Shown here: piece by piece, positions 27,428-37,950 of the stretch
Layout: every line of letters starts with the position of its first letter
How positions within the stretch are numbered: the stretch's first letter is position 1
NCBI RefSeq assembly: GCF_003013715.1
Contig: NC_072813.1
Span: forward strand, 310,001 to 374,000
Source of the DNA: Candidozyma auris
Lineage: Eukaryota; Ascomycota; Pichiomycetes; Serinales; Metschnikowiaceae
Direction: 5' to 3'
Length of the DNA: 64,000 bases
Made by a program: the position numbers and the translations under genes
The notes under the pieces: model-generated
What the model was told of the DNA's origin: nothing
The model's input: only the letters and a program-made list of their open reading frames with translations
The model's database searches: none

Positions 27428-27816
27428 CGGGTTCTGTAAAGCGGGGATTTTTTATACTCTTGAGTGAAATACTCACACGAAGACCAAAGTTGCTTCGATG
27501 GCGATGTCTTCAATGCACTGATAAAGTGCATGCATATGGTGCACGGGTGCGGCAATATAGTCCCACCACAAGTCTTGGAAACATATGATCGATGTTTGGG
27601 AGTAGTAAACAGAAATTTATACTTCCTGAATCACTAGTAAGAATTAACACGCAAAGTGACATTGGAAAGTTAGTGGCTTCAGAACTGACAGAACGGTCAC
27701 CAAAGTATATTTGCGCAATGACTACCTCCCATAGTGTCACAAAAGATGCATGCCTGAATGTTAACAACCAATCTTGAAGGCCACAGACACTTCAAATATT
27801 ACACCATTCCTCCAAA
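27428..27816. other. Intergenic region between RAD7 and THG1
   Basis: This 389-bp region upstream of RAD7 also holds the 3' flank of THG1. Short frames on both strands show no features. Confidence 0.6.
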
Positions 27817-28614
27817 CTACTCAAGTAGCCAGGGTCTCTGCGACCAAAAGTCGCCCTTGATAATGTCCACGTGCAAAACAGAAATTTGTGCTTTTTTGCG
27901 AGCTTTGGCGATACGCTGTTTCTGTCTCTCTGAGGGCAGCTCCACATGGTTTTCCTCCTTATACTCTCTCACAATCACAGTACCTTTCTTGAAAATTTCT
28001 GGCTCGTTGTTGTAATTGATCCCACATTTCGAGAAAAGGATTTCGTTCTTATCGCTAGAAACGGTGCCCAGCAAGTAATTCTCGGCTTCCTGGCCCGTCA
28101 TTCCGCACTTCTCGATCAACTTCCAGAAAGTCGTATTGTACAAGTTGTTGATATGACAGTCAACTTGTCGCCACGAAAAATAGTCTCGTACAGTCTGTGC
28201 ATTTGGATAAACAACGGCGCGAGCATCAAATGTCGGTAGCCTCTCTATCACCAAGGGCTTCTCCGGGAATTCCCTATTCCACTCCATTACGTAGTATACC
28301 AGCATAAACAGAGCAAATGTCGAGACCAACTTCATCTCTCTACGCTCAAATAGCTCACAAGTGCGCCGAAGCAAGAACAGATACTCATCTGAATCACCGT
28401 ATGCCATCTGGATATCGGGGAACTGGGCCACAATGGCTTGGGCGGCTCTGTTCATGACATTAAGAGCTCTGATATCATTAGGTTTGTCGAAACCATAATG
28501 AGCGCTGAACTTATGGAACCCTTTGCCATCTACACGAATAACGATGTGGGTTTCCGGTAGAAGAAAGTTCTCTCTTTCGAATTGCTTCACGTATTCGAAT
28601 CTTGAGTTAGCCAT
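27817..28614 (-). CDS. THG1: tRNA-His guanylyltransferase THG1
   Basis: A 265-residue enzyme that adds the essential G-1 to the 5' end of tRNA-His, a 3'-5' polymerase reaction. Metal-binding residues are in place: D29 in IRVDGKGFHKFSAHY, and D76/E77 in AYGDSDEY. Other family blocks are FSWRQVDCHINNLYNTTFW and ILFSKCGINYNNEPEIFKKG. Three CTG codons (residues 79, 102 and 105) fall where homologues have Ser or small polar residues; SDEY-CTG-F becomes the classic SDEYSF. The C-terminal tail is slightly longer than in S. cerevisiae (237). The ATG at 28614 matches the family N-terminus MANSxF. Confidence 0.96.
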   Translation of the reverse strand: MANSRFEYVKQFERENFLLPETHIVIRVDGKGFHKFSAHYGFDKPNDIRALNVMNRAAQAIVAQFPDIQMAYGDSDEYLFLLRRTCELFERREMKLVSTFALFMLVYYVMEWNREFPEKPLVIERLPTFDARAVVYPNAQTVRDYFSWRQVDCHINNLYNTTFWKLIEKCGMTGQEAENYLLGTVSSDKNEILFSKCGINYNNEPEIFKKGTVIVREYKEENHVELPSERQKQRIAKARKKAQISVLHVDIIKGDFWSQRPWLLE

Positions 28615-28837
28615 ATTAAAGGCTCCCTACTCTGGTGGATCTCTTCTACTGCGATGGAGTAGCGTGCAGGAGAGACACGTTTAGACTGCGGTGAAACTAC
28701 AAGAAGTGTTCATCTTGAACTTAACTGACTCAGGGTAATTATACTGGGTGATGACACACACGAGCTCAGATCACTACAGACGACTTATCGTATTAATGTA
28801 TGCACTAAAAATGGTATTCAATCTAATAATCAATAAT

Positions 28838-31800
28838 TTAGTGGTTTTTAGACTTGGAAGATTTTGGCACTCTTGCAAGCCAGTAGAAAAATATGGTACC
28901 GATCATGTTGATAGCGATGAAAGCGATGAAGATACCAAAGTTTCTCCATCTCTCAGAATAAACCGCGTGGACGGAATCCAAGAAAGTGTTTGTTTGAGAC
29001 ATGGCACAAAAGTCACACTGATCAGTAGCACTTTCATCAAGCAAGTAGCCACCGGCTGCTGAAATGAATTGTTGCATGTACTGGCCACAAGTTTGACCAC
29101 TTGGGGGCTGGAAGTGCAAGATTCCTCTAGAAGAGCACACGATCTTGGTGTTGGCCAAACCAGTACTCAACATGGCTTGAATCAAGTACGTGAATGGGTT
29201 ACATCTGTACATGAAAATCCAGAAACCTGGCAATGCCTCCGGAGTGGCAAGAACACCACAGAAGTTCAAACACATGATGAACATCAAATTGACCATGTTA
29301 GCAGCGTTGTCAGCAATTTCCATGAAAGCAACAACCATTTGACCCAATGAGATTGTGTAGACGTAAAACGCAGTCACCAATAACCACATTAAAGCACCAC
29401 GCTCATGAACAGTGTCAGTTGGCGTAGCATTTTGGTATAGTCCAACAGGGTAGTACCAACAGAAGAAAGCAACGGTACCAAGAACAACCTGGAAAGGAAT
29501 TTCAGTAGTAATCTGAGAGGCGATGAAAGCAAACCAACTAAATGTCCTCGATGGTGCTTCTCTCACTTCATAGATTTCTCTTTGCATAACGTAATATGGC
29601 AACATCTGCTGAATCAATGTTTGCAAGGGCATGTAAAACATAAACATGGAAAACATTTGATTCTGCAAACCCTGCTGAGAGGTACCACTGTGGAAGAAGG
29701 CAAAACCATTGAACAAAGACGCCGTAATAACTAAGAAAAACTTCGAATAAATGTAACCAGGGCTTCTCCAATATTGCTGGAACGTTCTCCAAGTGACAAT
29801 GAAATACTGTTTGATGAGAGAAGTGGCGTACTTCTTTCTGGACTCCGGGTCCTCATCCACAGGCAATTTACCCAATTCATTTTCCATGTAAGCCAATTCA
29901 CGCTGAACTTCCTGGTATTCCTCTGAGTTTCTCCAAACTTCGAAGTAATCCTGAGCAGCCTTAGAACCAGGAGCAGCACCCACAACCTCCAACATCCATT
30001 CAGCGGGATTAGCATCTGGAGGACATGGATGGGCACCGTGCTTCTCAAAGTAATCGATTAAACCTTGACAGTTCTTGCCCAAGTCACCGAAATATACAGT
30101 CTTACCACCTTTTTGCAAGAACAACAAACGGTCGAATTCTTGTAACAAGATAGCTGAAGGTTGATGGATGGTACACAAAATAGCTTGACCGTGGTTGGCC
30201 AACTTTCTCATCAACTTACAAATAGACCAAGCAGTCTGAGAGTCCAAACCAGAAGTAGGCTCATCCAAGAAAAGCAACAACTTAGGCTTGGCAACCAATT
30301 CAACACCAATTGTCAATCTCTTACGCTGCTCAACGTTTAAACCCTCACCAGCAACACCAACCAAAGCATCAGAGTAAGCACCCATCTCCAACAAATCAAT
30401 GACGTAGTCGACGTATTCGTCCTTTTCCTTCTTTGAAACATGAGAAGGCTGTCTTAAGTAGGCAGAGAATGTCAATGCCTCACGAACAGTGGAAGTTGCC
30501 AAATGAATATCTTGTTGCTGCACATAACCAATCGATCTTTGGAATGAGGAGTCCAAACCGTGACCGTTGACCATTCTTACACCGTCAGTAACAGTACCAG
30601 TCGTAAGACGCTCGGACAAACAGTTCAATAAAGTGGTCTTACCAGCACCAGAAGCACCCATCAATGCAGTGATCTGACCTGGCTTCACCCAACCATCAAC
30701 ATGATTCAAAATAACACGATTTTCTGCCTTGATTTTGACCTGGTAAGTCAAATCCTTCCAATGGAAAATCTGTCTCTGATTAGGAAGTTTGTCATCAGAA
30801 GTAGATGATTCGCCAGAGTCCTTCTCCATGGCATCGGAATATGAAATCTTCTCATTTGGAAGGTTGTTCTCTACATCATTGACCTTGGCTTCATTCTGCT
30901 CTCTTTGCTTTCTGACCTTCTTCAAAGAACCTCTCAAGAACAAAGCAATCTCACCCTTTTGCATAGCCCCTTTGTTAAATTCGGTCAAGGCAATGTAGAC
31001 GCCCAAAAAGACGACGATATAAGCGACAACGATACCCAAATTTCTCCACTTGTGAGCATTCACATATTCAAAGGAGGTCTGCAAATAGGCAGTACCATCA
31101 ACAAAATCCTCACCGGGTCTGGCACCTGCGGTTGAGCACACACGGTTGACAGCGGCAACTTGATCATATGGTCCTCCTGAAGGCACAAATTGAGCACATT
31201 CGAATTTACGACCATGGAACTCGTTCACCATCAATGATTCGAAAACATAAGACACAGGATTGATGTATTGAATCCACCTGCACCAACCCAACATCGACGG
31301 AATGGGAATGACGAAACCAGTAAAGATAACCATTGCCAACAATACCGAAGTAGCAGGAGTCATAGCAGCCGCGAGAGAAGTAGACACAGCTCCCAAGGAC
31401 CTAAACATGTGGGACATACACAATGTACAGAGACCACAGAAGAGCCAGTAGAAAAAGAATCTGCCGGGATCACGCCTGAAATGAACCATAAAGTAGAAGG
31501 AAAAATTGAAACACGTGGACATGCAAAGCTTGACAGGAAGTTCCGAGATGATGGACGCTAGAGCGTCAGCAGAAGGTCTGTACAAAGCATACTTTTTATG
31601 CTTTTCAACGATTGGACGAGCCTCAAACAAAGACATGATTTCCAATAAGGAAGCAAAAGCATTGAACAACACAGCAAAAAACATGGCAGCACCACGGTAA
31701 TAGAAGGAGCCGGTGGTCGGCTGCAAATTGTAAAAAACGGACGATAGAATTAAACCCATGACACCTTGACCAAAGATGGAGAATATGACAATCGACGGAT

Positions 31801-33364
31801 CACCTTTCATTCGAAGGAAATTTCTTCCGATGATGTATCTTGTCTGCATAAAGAAGGAAACAGTATAAGGAGAAGATGGACGAGTGTGGTCGGACTGTTT
31901 AGCAACGTGGGATGCACGGTAAGCTTCTCTCTGGCTTCCGTCGGCCACCTCGGCAAGGTACTTGTCTATGCCTGCAGTGAGAACCTTGTAGTTTGATGAG
32001 TTTCTCCAATAATCGGAGAATTCTTTCGCAGTGCGAGGAACCTTGTTTTCGAACCCAGGCTTAACAACACGCTCCTCTGGATTAGTCAAGGAAGTCAAGA
32101 AATCGGCGGTGGTTTGACGCTGAGGGCACTCGTAACCCATATCCAAGAAGAATTGCTTGGCTTCGCTGGCCTTACCAAAGAAAATCTGATATCCTTCGTA
32201 CAAGACAATGACATTGTCAAACAAGTCATAAGCATCCTGGGAACACTGGTAGATGGCAATCAAAGGGGTGGCATCCAAGATGGCCGCGGAGGTCTTTAAA
32301 GCACGAATAAACTCCAAAGCGGTGGCGGCATCCAAACCTCTCGTGGCGTTATCCCAGCACTGAATGTTCGCACCAGACAAGGAAACCTCGGCAATAGACA
32401 CACGCTTACGCTCACCACCAGAAACACCACGGACAAAGTCGTTACCCACAGGAGTGTTTCTAGTGTGGGACAAACCGTAAGTGGCCATGGTGACGGAGGC
32501 CATGTGTTTGGCGTGTTCCAATCTGGAAACTTCACCCCTGTTTTGAGGCGTTCTCAATTTGGCAGCGAATTCCAAAGTGTCCCCCACGCTCAAGTGTGGA
32601 AAGTGGACATCGGTCTCAGCAGAGTACACAACGTCACCACGGTGGTGTTTGTGGATCTCATCTGGAGTCATGCCGTCATAGGAGATTTGAGATTCTTCGC
32701 CAATGTGAAAACCGTACGTGTTGCATGCAATCGTCTTGAGCAAAGTGGAACAACCAGAACCAGGACGACCCAACACCACCGTGACTTCACCGGGCTTGAA
32801 GTACCCGTCCATGGTCTTTAAGATGTCAAAACAACGGCTCTCGTCGATTTTTCTCATATCGTGCCAGTAATCCACCGCCATTTTCCACAACCCGTTACTG
32901 ACGGTTGGCTGGTAGTCTGAGTCTGCAGCCACACCGTAGGCTCTCAAATTACGGTACGCAAGTCCCAACTTTGAAGGCTTATAGTAGTCAGGGTTGGAAT
33001 CGAACAACTTACGCATATTTTTCACCCAAAACTTCGCATTGAAGTTGGGCGAGTCTGGGTTCAACTGCTCGCTGATCTGCTCTGGGTCAAAGGGCTCTAC
33101 GCCAGGCACCTCAGACATGTGGGACAAGTACTTGAGCAAATCCTGGGATGTGTTTGTTTTGGATAAGTCGTGGCCGGAGTCATGGGACATGTTGGTGAAG
33201 GTTCTGGCCAACTCTCTAATTTCACCTTCCTGATGAGCACCAAAACCAGTATACTCATTGATGGAATTGGCCTCCTCACTGAGACTGCCGTTGTCATGGG
33301 GCAGCACTTGGTGAGCAACGCCATCCTCGGGTGGAGGAGCGTCGACAAAAGGTTTCTCGGACAT
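28838..33364 (-). CDS. CDR1: PDR-type ABC multidrug efflux pump, CDR1-like
   Basis: A 1508-residue full-size ABCG/PDR transporter of the plasma membrane, which exports azoles, other drugs and lipids. The order is NBD1, TMD1, NBD2, TMD2. NBD1 has the subfamily's deviant Walker A GRPGSGCST (residues 199-207, Cys205 in place of Lys), signature VSGGERKRVSIAE, and Walker B ending CWDNATRGLDAATA. NBD2 has canonical Walker A GASGAGKTT (about 903-911), the degenerate signature LNVEQRKRLTIG, and LLLFLDEPTSGLDSQTAW. Each TMD has about six spans plus a large extracellular loop with cysteines before the last span. Leu codons are nearly all TTG, as in highly expressed genes. Orthology to CDR1 rather than CDR2/SNQ-type paralogues is likely but not proven. 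Confidence 0.95.
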   Translation of the reverse strand: MSEKPFVDAPPPEDGVAHQVLPHDNGSLSEEANSINEYTGFGAHQEGEIRELARTFTNMSHDSGHDLSKTNTSQDLLKYLSHMSEVPGVEPFDPEQISEQLNPDSPNFNAKFWVKNMRKLFDSNPDYYKPSKLGLAYRNLRAYGVAADSDYQPTVSNGLWKMAVDYWHDMRKIDESRCFDILKTMDGYFKPGEVTVVLGRPGSGCSTLLKTIACNTYGFHIGEESQISYDGMTPDEIHKHHRGDVVYSAETDVHFPHLSVGDTLEFAAKLRTPQNRGEVSRLEHAKHMASVTMATYGLSHTRNTPVGNDFVRGVSGGERKRVSIAEVSLSGANIQCWDNATRGLDAATALEFIRALKTSAAILDATPLIAIYQCSQDAYDLFDNVIVLYEGYQIFFGKASEAKQFFLDMGYECPQRQTTADFLTSLTNPEERVVKPGFENKVPRTAKEFSDYWRNSSNYKVLTAGIDKYLAEVADGSQREAYRASHVAKQSDHTRPSSPYTVSFFMQTRYIIGRNFLRMKGDPSIVIFSIFGQGVMGLILSSVFYNLQPTTGSFYYRGAAMFFAVLFNAFASLLEIMSLFEARPIVEKHKKYALYRPSADALASIISELPVKLCMSTCFNFSFYFMVHFRRDPGRFFFYWLFCGLCTLCMSHMFRSLGAVSTSLAAAMTPATSVLLAMVIFTGFVIPIPSMLGWCRWIQYINPVSYVFESLMVNEFHGRKFECAQFVPSGGPYDQVAAVNRVCSTAGARPGEDFVDGTAYLQTSFEYVNAHKWRNLGIVVAYIVVFLGVYIALTEFNKGAMQKGEIALFLRGSLKKVRKQREQNEAKVNDVENNLPNEKISYSDAMEKDSGESSTSDDKLPNQRQIFHWKDLTYQVKIKAENRVILNHVDGWVKPGQITALMGASGAGKTTLLNCLSERLTTGTVTDGVRMVNGHGLDSSFQRSIGYVQQQDIHLATSTVREALTFSAYLRQPSHVSKKEKDEYVDYVIDLLEMGAYSDALVGVAGEGLNVEQRKRLTIGVELVAKPKLLLFLDEPTSGLDSQTAWSICKLMRKLANHGQAILCTIHQPSAILLQEFDRLLFLQKGGKTVYFGDLGKNCQGLIDYFEKHGAHPCPPDANPAEWMLEVVGAAPGSKAAQDYFEVWRNSEEYQEVQRELAYMENELGKLPVDEDPESRKKYATSLIKQYFIVTWRTFQQYWRSPGYIYSKFFLVITASLFNGFAFFHSGTSQQGLQNQMFSMFMFYMPLQTLIQQMLPYYVMQREIYEVREAPSRTFSWFAFIASQITTEIPFQVVLGTVAFFCWYYPVGLYQNATPTDTVHERGALMWLLVTAFYVYTISLGQMVVAFMEIADNAANMVNLMFIMCLNFCGVLATPEALPGFWIFMYRCNPFTYLIQAMLSTGLANTKIVCSSRGILHFQPPSGQTCGQYMQQFISAAGGYLLDESATDQCDFCAMSQTNTFLDSVHAVYSERWRNFGIFIAFIAINMIGTIFFYWLARVPKSSKSKNH

Positions 33365-33410
33365 GGAGATGGAAAAGTGAAGATTTGCCTTTAAAGTGGA
33401 CTACATGCGA

Positions 33411-33419
33411 TATATATAT
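33411..33419 (-). promoter_or_regulatory. TATA box of CDR1
   Basis: An uninterrupted TATATATAT lies 47-55 bp upstream of the CDR1 start codon, with no other AT run nearby. Confidence 0.55.
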
Positions 33420-34458
33420 TGGCAGGCGAAAAGAAATGCCAAACAATGTCGCAGAGGGAGAGGTAGAAGCAGCCCCAGCTACGCTGCAGGAGCAGCAGGC
33501 ATGAGATAGGGAATTCTGGCGGCAAATAGCGTATTGTGCGAGAGTTGCGCACGTTGGAGACGGCTGGCGGTGGAACTTCGGAAGGTGCGAGTTCCGGCTC
33601 TGGCCACTCCCACCGGGAGCCTGGCGGTGCACATTTAATCACTGGGGACAAAATGCCACAAAAAAACCGCCCTTCTCAGCCCTAACCACATACAACAAAA
33701 ATAACCACCAGCTTCATAACCTGTGGGCAACAACTGGAGTCTCCACTTCCAGCGGGACAATTTGCCTTTGCCTGGTGCGGTGCTTTTAGCTTACAGATTC
33801 GCTGGGTGTGCTTGCTTTTCTTTTATTTTTTTTTCTTTGGCATTTCCTGCTCGCTCTTTGTTCCGCTCCCGTACGGCGAGAGCTGGTTTTTTTTTCCTTC
33901 GCTCGCCTCCCGCGCTGCTAGTCTGCCTCATGATTACTCATTTGCTCTGGAGAAGATGAGAGTTGCCCGACAAGTTTAGCAATCGCATATTCCACCCTTG
34001 GATTCAATTTCTACACTTGTGCCAAAAAATGCCCGCTTGGCTCTCTGTCAAATTTCTCTCTTTTCTTCGGCTTTGTTTCCCCTTCTCAGTGCTTGCGTCA
34101 TCTTCTATACTTCACTCCCGCACGTTGTCCGGCCTTGGAACCTCCCGAAGGACCGCCCACCTTGTTTTGGTTACCCTGCACCGCCAGATTTTACGGCCTG
34201 CCGTCGCTACACTCCATACAGTGGGCTGCCTCTGGCTCAGCCTTGCGGTGCCTAGAGGGTTATCATGGGCCGTTGGCCTCCCGCAATCTTCCGGTTCCGT
34301 TGTGTTGGCTGTCTTCGCCATGGTCCTTTTGCGTTAAGTGATATTTGCATCTGACGGCCCCGGAAAAACTCACAGCATCCGCGGCCGAAACAACAGCCCA
34401 GCGTAATTTTTTTCTCCCGGCCAGGGTTCTTTTTTTCTCCTTGTGCGACAGTCCTCTC

Positions 34459-34491
34459 ACCTTCTGGGCACCTTCCGGGTACCTTCCGGGC
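34459..34491. repeat. Three 11-bp tandem repeats upstream of CDR1
   Basis: ACCTTCTGGGC, ACCTTCCGGGT and ACCTTCCGGGC follow each other without a gap. The period is one helical turn, which would place identical CCGG-containing sites on one face of the DNA. Confidence 0.75.
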
Positions 34492-35397
34492 CAGTGCGAT
34501 ATTGTTTCGTATAAGACTGTTTTGGATTCTAAACGAGCATCGAGTGGGTCTCGGGTCCTAACGGTCGGTCGCTGAGAGCCAGTGACCGGGACGTGGGTTG
34601 TTCCGAACGCCCATGTCGTACCGCGCTCATGTCGAATCCAGCTGTTTGTAGCGCATCCCTTTTGAACATGCTGGTGAAGTGTCGAAATGCAATTACACTG
34701 CCATCCTCGATAAGAGGGTTTTTTTTCTTTTTTTGTTTTTCAACTAGAATATGTCTGGAACACCACACATCATTGTCTGGCTGAAATGAAATGCTGGCGG
34801 GCAAGTGTGAGAAGCCTTTAATGTGTACGGCAAGGCTCCCAGGCTTAGAAGAGACGGGATTTGAAGTAAATTTATTGTGGCATTGCCATGGATCAACCTT
34901 TGGGTTTCTTCTTCTTTGTCTTTTTTCTTTTCGTCCTCTTCTGTTGTGCCAGTCTACTTTGCAGCATTGCGCTGTATATTTTTTGCGCAAAATTACGCAT
35001 TTGCACCCCATCCCCGTCTATCTATTAAACTCAGTCCAAAACAGTTAGACACCCCTATTTACAGAGCATGGTGCCTATGAAATGCTCTTAAAACCTTTGC
35101 ATCATTTCTGATAGGCCTGTTGGAATACAAAGTTGATTCCTAGCATCAAAAGGAAATCTCAGAGCACCCTCAACACTTTCAACTTAGGCTTGCAACAAGT
35201 TCTCCACGAAGGGTTATTCTTACAAATGCCAAGTCAGGGGTATCAAAAATTAAATGCCTCGAAACCCCCTTCTGATGTCAATAAAGGCAATTTGGGGGGT
35301 CCATTATACTCAGTGGATACTTGTAAGTGTCCTGCACTCGCTCGCAACTCTACGTCGCTTCTCCATCCTCTCACCAAAAACTACACAAGCGATAACG

Positions 35398-35631
35398 ATG
35401 CAAGTAAAGGTCAAGACCTTGACTGGAAGAGACATCCCAGTGGATGTCGAGTCATCTGACAAAGTTATTCGCATTAAGGAAATGATGGAGGAAAAAGAAG
35501 GCATTCCTCCTGCACAACAAAGATTGATCTTCAACGGCTCTCAGTTGAACGACGAGATCACCATCGAAGAGTCGGGGATTCAGGCTGGCGCCTCGTTGCA
35601 TTTAGTTTTGACCCTAAGAGGAGGCTGCTGA
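35398..35631 (+). CDS. RUB1: Ubiquitin-like modifier RUB1 (NEDD8)
   Basis: A 77-residue ubiquitin fold protein that modifies cullins and so activates SCF-type ligases. The start [13 protein letters not shown] matches Rub1/ubiquitin. [20 protein letters not shown] is the Rub1-type helix and strand. Ubiquitin's K48 position is Ser48. Position 72, which separates Rub1/NEDD8 from ubiquitin (Arg72), is Thr, as in S. cerevisiae Rub1. The C-terminus is LRGGC, so one residue (Cys77) must be removed by a Yuh1-type hydrolase to expose GlyGly. The frame is open upstream to 35254, but the ATG at 35398 is fixed by homology. There is no intron, unlike the S. cerevisiae gene. Confidence 0.95.
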   Translation: MQVKVKTLTGRDIPVDVESSDKVIRIKEMMEEKEGIPPAQQRLIFNGSQLNDEITIEESGIQAGASLHLVLTLRGGC

Positions 35632-35706
35632 GTATAGAATTGGCGCACAAGAAATGCTTGATGGCTTGATATAGCATAATGGAAATGAATGATGATGCAA
35701 ATATCT

Positions 35707-37863
35707 TCATGAGTTAGATTGTAATGCCCATTTTCTTGCGTTCGCAAGAAATTTGTTAAGGTTTGGAGTTTCTTGAGGGAACTCGTATTCCGTGTAGACC
35801 TCCTCCTCATTATCTGTTGCCCTTCTCTTGGTAATTTCCTTGGGAAATTTCTCTTCAACCTTAGCTACAGAGTTCACATCGCCATGAGCTTCTTCGTATT
35901 GCTTCCAGGCATTAAGAACCGCAATACAGTTTCTGGCATCGTCCCTCTGACGAAAATGCTTGACAGCTTCGTTGAAAACTTCACGAGACTTTTCCTTTTG
36001 GTAGTCACCAAGTTGAAATTCCACCTCATCAGTAGCATCCTCAAGATCCTTTATTTGGTCTGGCGACAAAATTCTCAGCTCGAAATTAGCAAATTCAATC
36101 CATAGGTTGAGTGTAGCGTTTCGATCGATTTCTTTCCGAAACTCCTGTCTTGCTCGTTCATAAAGGAGCTCTTCTTTAAGAAAGGTAATGAATGCATCGA
36201 AGAGGTCGCCACGAGGTTCAAAAGAGAGCTTAACTTCCACTTCATCTTTAAAGGGAAGGTCGATGGCCATCTCATAAAGAGATATGCACCGCTCTACCTC
36301 TCCTAGCTGTTGTTCTTTGAATATAAATTCTTTCAATACCCCAAGTGCTGCACGACTTTCTGGATGCTCGGAATCATGAATGAGAGCAGCCTCAATCCAC
36401 TTATTGTATAGGAGACGCACTCTTTTCAACTCATTTAGTCTTGATTCCAATTGAATGTAGAACCTAAAGATTTTGCTCTTCATATGCTTTGAAGTGAGGC
36501 CGAGCGCTCTTCCCAAAAGTTTCCTGGCGTTAGTTAATGCTTCGACTTTGTCATTACGTAACTCAAATTCAGCAGCCATAATCCAGATCTTTGCAAATGT
36601 GAAATGTGCATGCGGGATCAAAACAAGAGCTTCTGTCCAAATACTTCGAGCTCGTTCAATATCACGATTAGAAAACTCTTCCCACAAAGCAAACTTGATC
36701 CAAAGAAAGACATACCTTCTCCACAAAAGCAGCTTGTATTTTTCTTCCGGGTGCGTCGATATACTTCTTCTAAAGAGATCCCGCAAAGTCTCTACCGATG
36801 AATGCTCCTCCGCTTTGATGTATTCCCACCAAGCGTTATAATCTCGAGGATTCTTTGTCACTTCTTCTTCATACTGTATTCTTCGTTTCATGGCGACTGA
36901 AGAATCTATCAGACTTGATGTCCCGAACATTTTCTCAAAGTCAGCAAACACTTCATAGATCTTCAGTTTTTGGCTTTTCAGCTTGATCATCCCTTTTTCT
37001 AGCGCAGTCAAGAAAATTTGCCTTGCACGATCAGTTTCCCCTTGTGATGCTTCCCACGAAGTCCAGCGTAGAATGATCTGAGGTACGCTAGTGTCGGTTT
37101 CTATGGTACCATTTTCGAAAAGAGCATCCATGGCAGCCTCAAACACCCCTCTAATCCGAGGTATCAGGGATTCACTCGGTGGAACTTCGAGCCGCTCAAA
37201 GTCAGCCCAGCGTAACCATACATCACCATGGGGATACTCAGCCAAGTAACGAGTGAACAAGGCTCGCACATTATCATACTCGTCGTATCTTTTCTCAAAT
37301 CCAATGTAGGAATCCCACACAGCTTTTGCCGGTTTCCAAGAAATCCATCTTTCAAATATTTTTCTCACGCTATTGTAGTTTCCCAATGTCTCCTCTGTCT
37401 GAACATACATGTACCATAGCTTATCAGTATAGGGTAATGTGGTGACACCACGCTCTAGGACGTTTCTTGCATGATTGACATTACGATGTAGTAACTCCAA
37501 TTCGATGTAACGCACCCAAAAAGGCACATGCTGCAGATTCACTTGCAACGCTCTTTCCATGATGGATCTGGCTCTCTTGAAGTCATGATTGTGTTCCAAT
37601 TCCCATTTGGCGTACCGAATCCATTGACCATAATTTAGGCGGTTTTTGTTCAAATGCTGCTCATAGTCTCTTCTTTTTGCTTGTTGAAACAGTCGAAGTT
37701 CCTCCAAGTCTTGTATGGTTTGCTTCGATGCCTTGAACGGAGCTTGTTTAAGCAGATGAGCTTCCAGAAGAATGTCAGCCGAGGAAACTTGAGCTTTGGC
37801 TAAACTGCTTTGGGCAGGCAGAGATGCCTCCGGAGATAGTGTGGACGGTAGATCCAAGTTCAT
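35707..37863 (-). CDS. CLF1: Splicing factor CLF1 (SYF3, crooked-neck-like; HAT repeats)
   Basis: A 718-residue protein of the Prp19-associated (NTC) complex needed for spliceosome activation. Nearly the whole length is HAT repeats: YGQWIRYAKWELEHNHDFKR, FWVRYIELELLHRNVNHAR, VWLRWADFERLEVPPSE and many more. The lead-in KQTIQDLEELRLFQQAKRRDYEQ is typical of Crooked neck. I start at the ATG at 37863 (MNLDLPSTLS); the frame stays open upstream through the tRNA gene, which cannot be coding. The C-terminus is charged (KEITKRRATDNEEE). tRNA-Thr lies 87 bp upstream on the same strand, leaving little room for a separate promoter. Confidence 0.94.
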   Translation of the reverse strand: MNLDLPSTLSPEASLPAQSSLAKAQVSSADILLEAHLLKQAPFKASKQTIQDLEELRLFQQAKRRDYEQHLNKNRLNYGQWIRYAKWELEHNHDFKRARSIMERALQVNLQHVPFWVRYIELELLHRNVNHARNVLERGVTTLPYTDKLWYMYVQTEETLGNYNSVRKIFERWISWKPAKAVWDSYIGFEKRYDEYDNVRALFTRYLAEYPHGDVWLRWADFERLEVPPSESLIPRIRGVFEAAMDALFENGTIETDTSVPQIILRWTSWEASQGETDRARQIFLTALEKGMIKLKSQKLKIYEVFADFEKMFGTSSLIDSSVAMKRRIQYEEEVTKNPRDYNAWWEYIKAEEHSSVETLRDLFRRSISTHPEEKYKLLLWRRYVFLWIKFALWEEFSNRDIERARSIWTEALVLIPHAHFTFAKIWIMAAEFELRNDKVEALTNARKLLGRALGLTSKHMKSKIFRFYIQLESRLNELKRVRLLYNKWIEAALIHDSEHPESRAALGVLKEFIFKEQQLGEVERCISLYEMAIDLPFKDEVEVKLSFEPRGDLFDAFITFLKEELLYERARQEFRKEIDRNATLNLWIEFANFELRILSPDQIKDLEDATDEVEFQLGDYQKEKSREVFNEAVKHFRQRDDARNCIAVLNAWKQYEEAHGDVNSVAKVEEKFPKEITKRRATDNEEEVYTEYEFPQETPNLNKFLANARKWALQSNS

Positions 37864-37933
37864 AAAAAAAATACGATATCGATTCAATGAGAAGATGGAG
37901 ATGATGATGTAGGAGAGGTATGCTCGATGGGCC

Positions 37934-37939
37934 AAAAAA
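37934..37939 (-). terminator. Pol III terminator of tRNA-Thr
   Basis: Six T on the minus strand, 11 nt after the tRNA 3' end. Confidence 0.85.
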
Positions 37940-37950
37940 TAGAATGCGAA

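Larger units (their letters stand above)
33365..35397. promoter_or_regulatory. 2.0-kb divergent control region, CDR1 and RUB1
   Basis: This region has no credible gene. A TATA box (33411-33419) lies about 50 bp upstream of the CDR1 ATG. CCGTACGG at 33869-33876 is an inverted CCG/CGG pair of the zinc-cluster type, about 500 bp upstream. Three 11-bp tandem repeats lie at 34459-34491. TCGTATA at 34507-34513 equals the Upc2-type sterol element. Short frames on both strands lack features. PDR pump promoters are typically bound by zinc-cluster activators (Tac1, Mrr1, Upc2); assignment of these sites is inferred. Confidence 0.55.
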
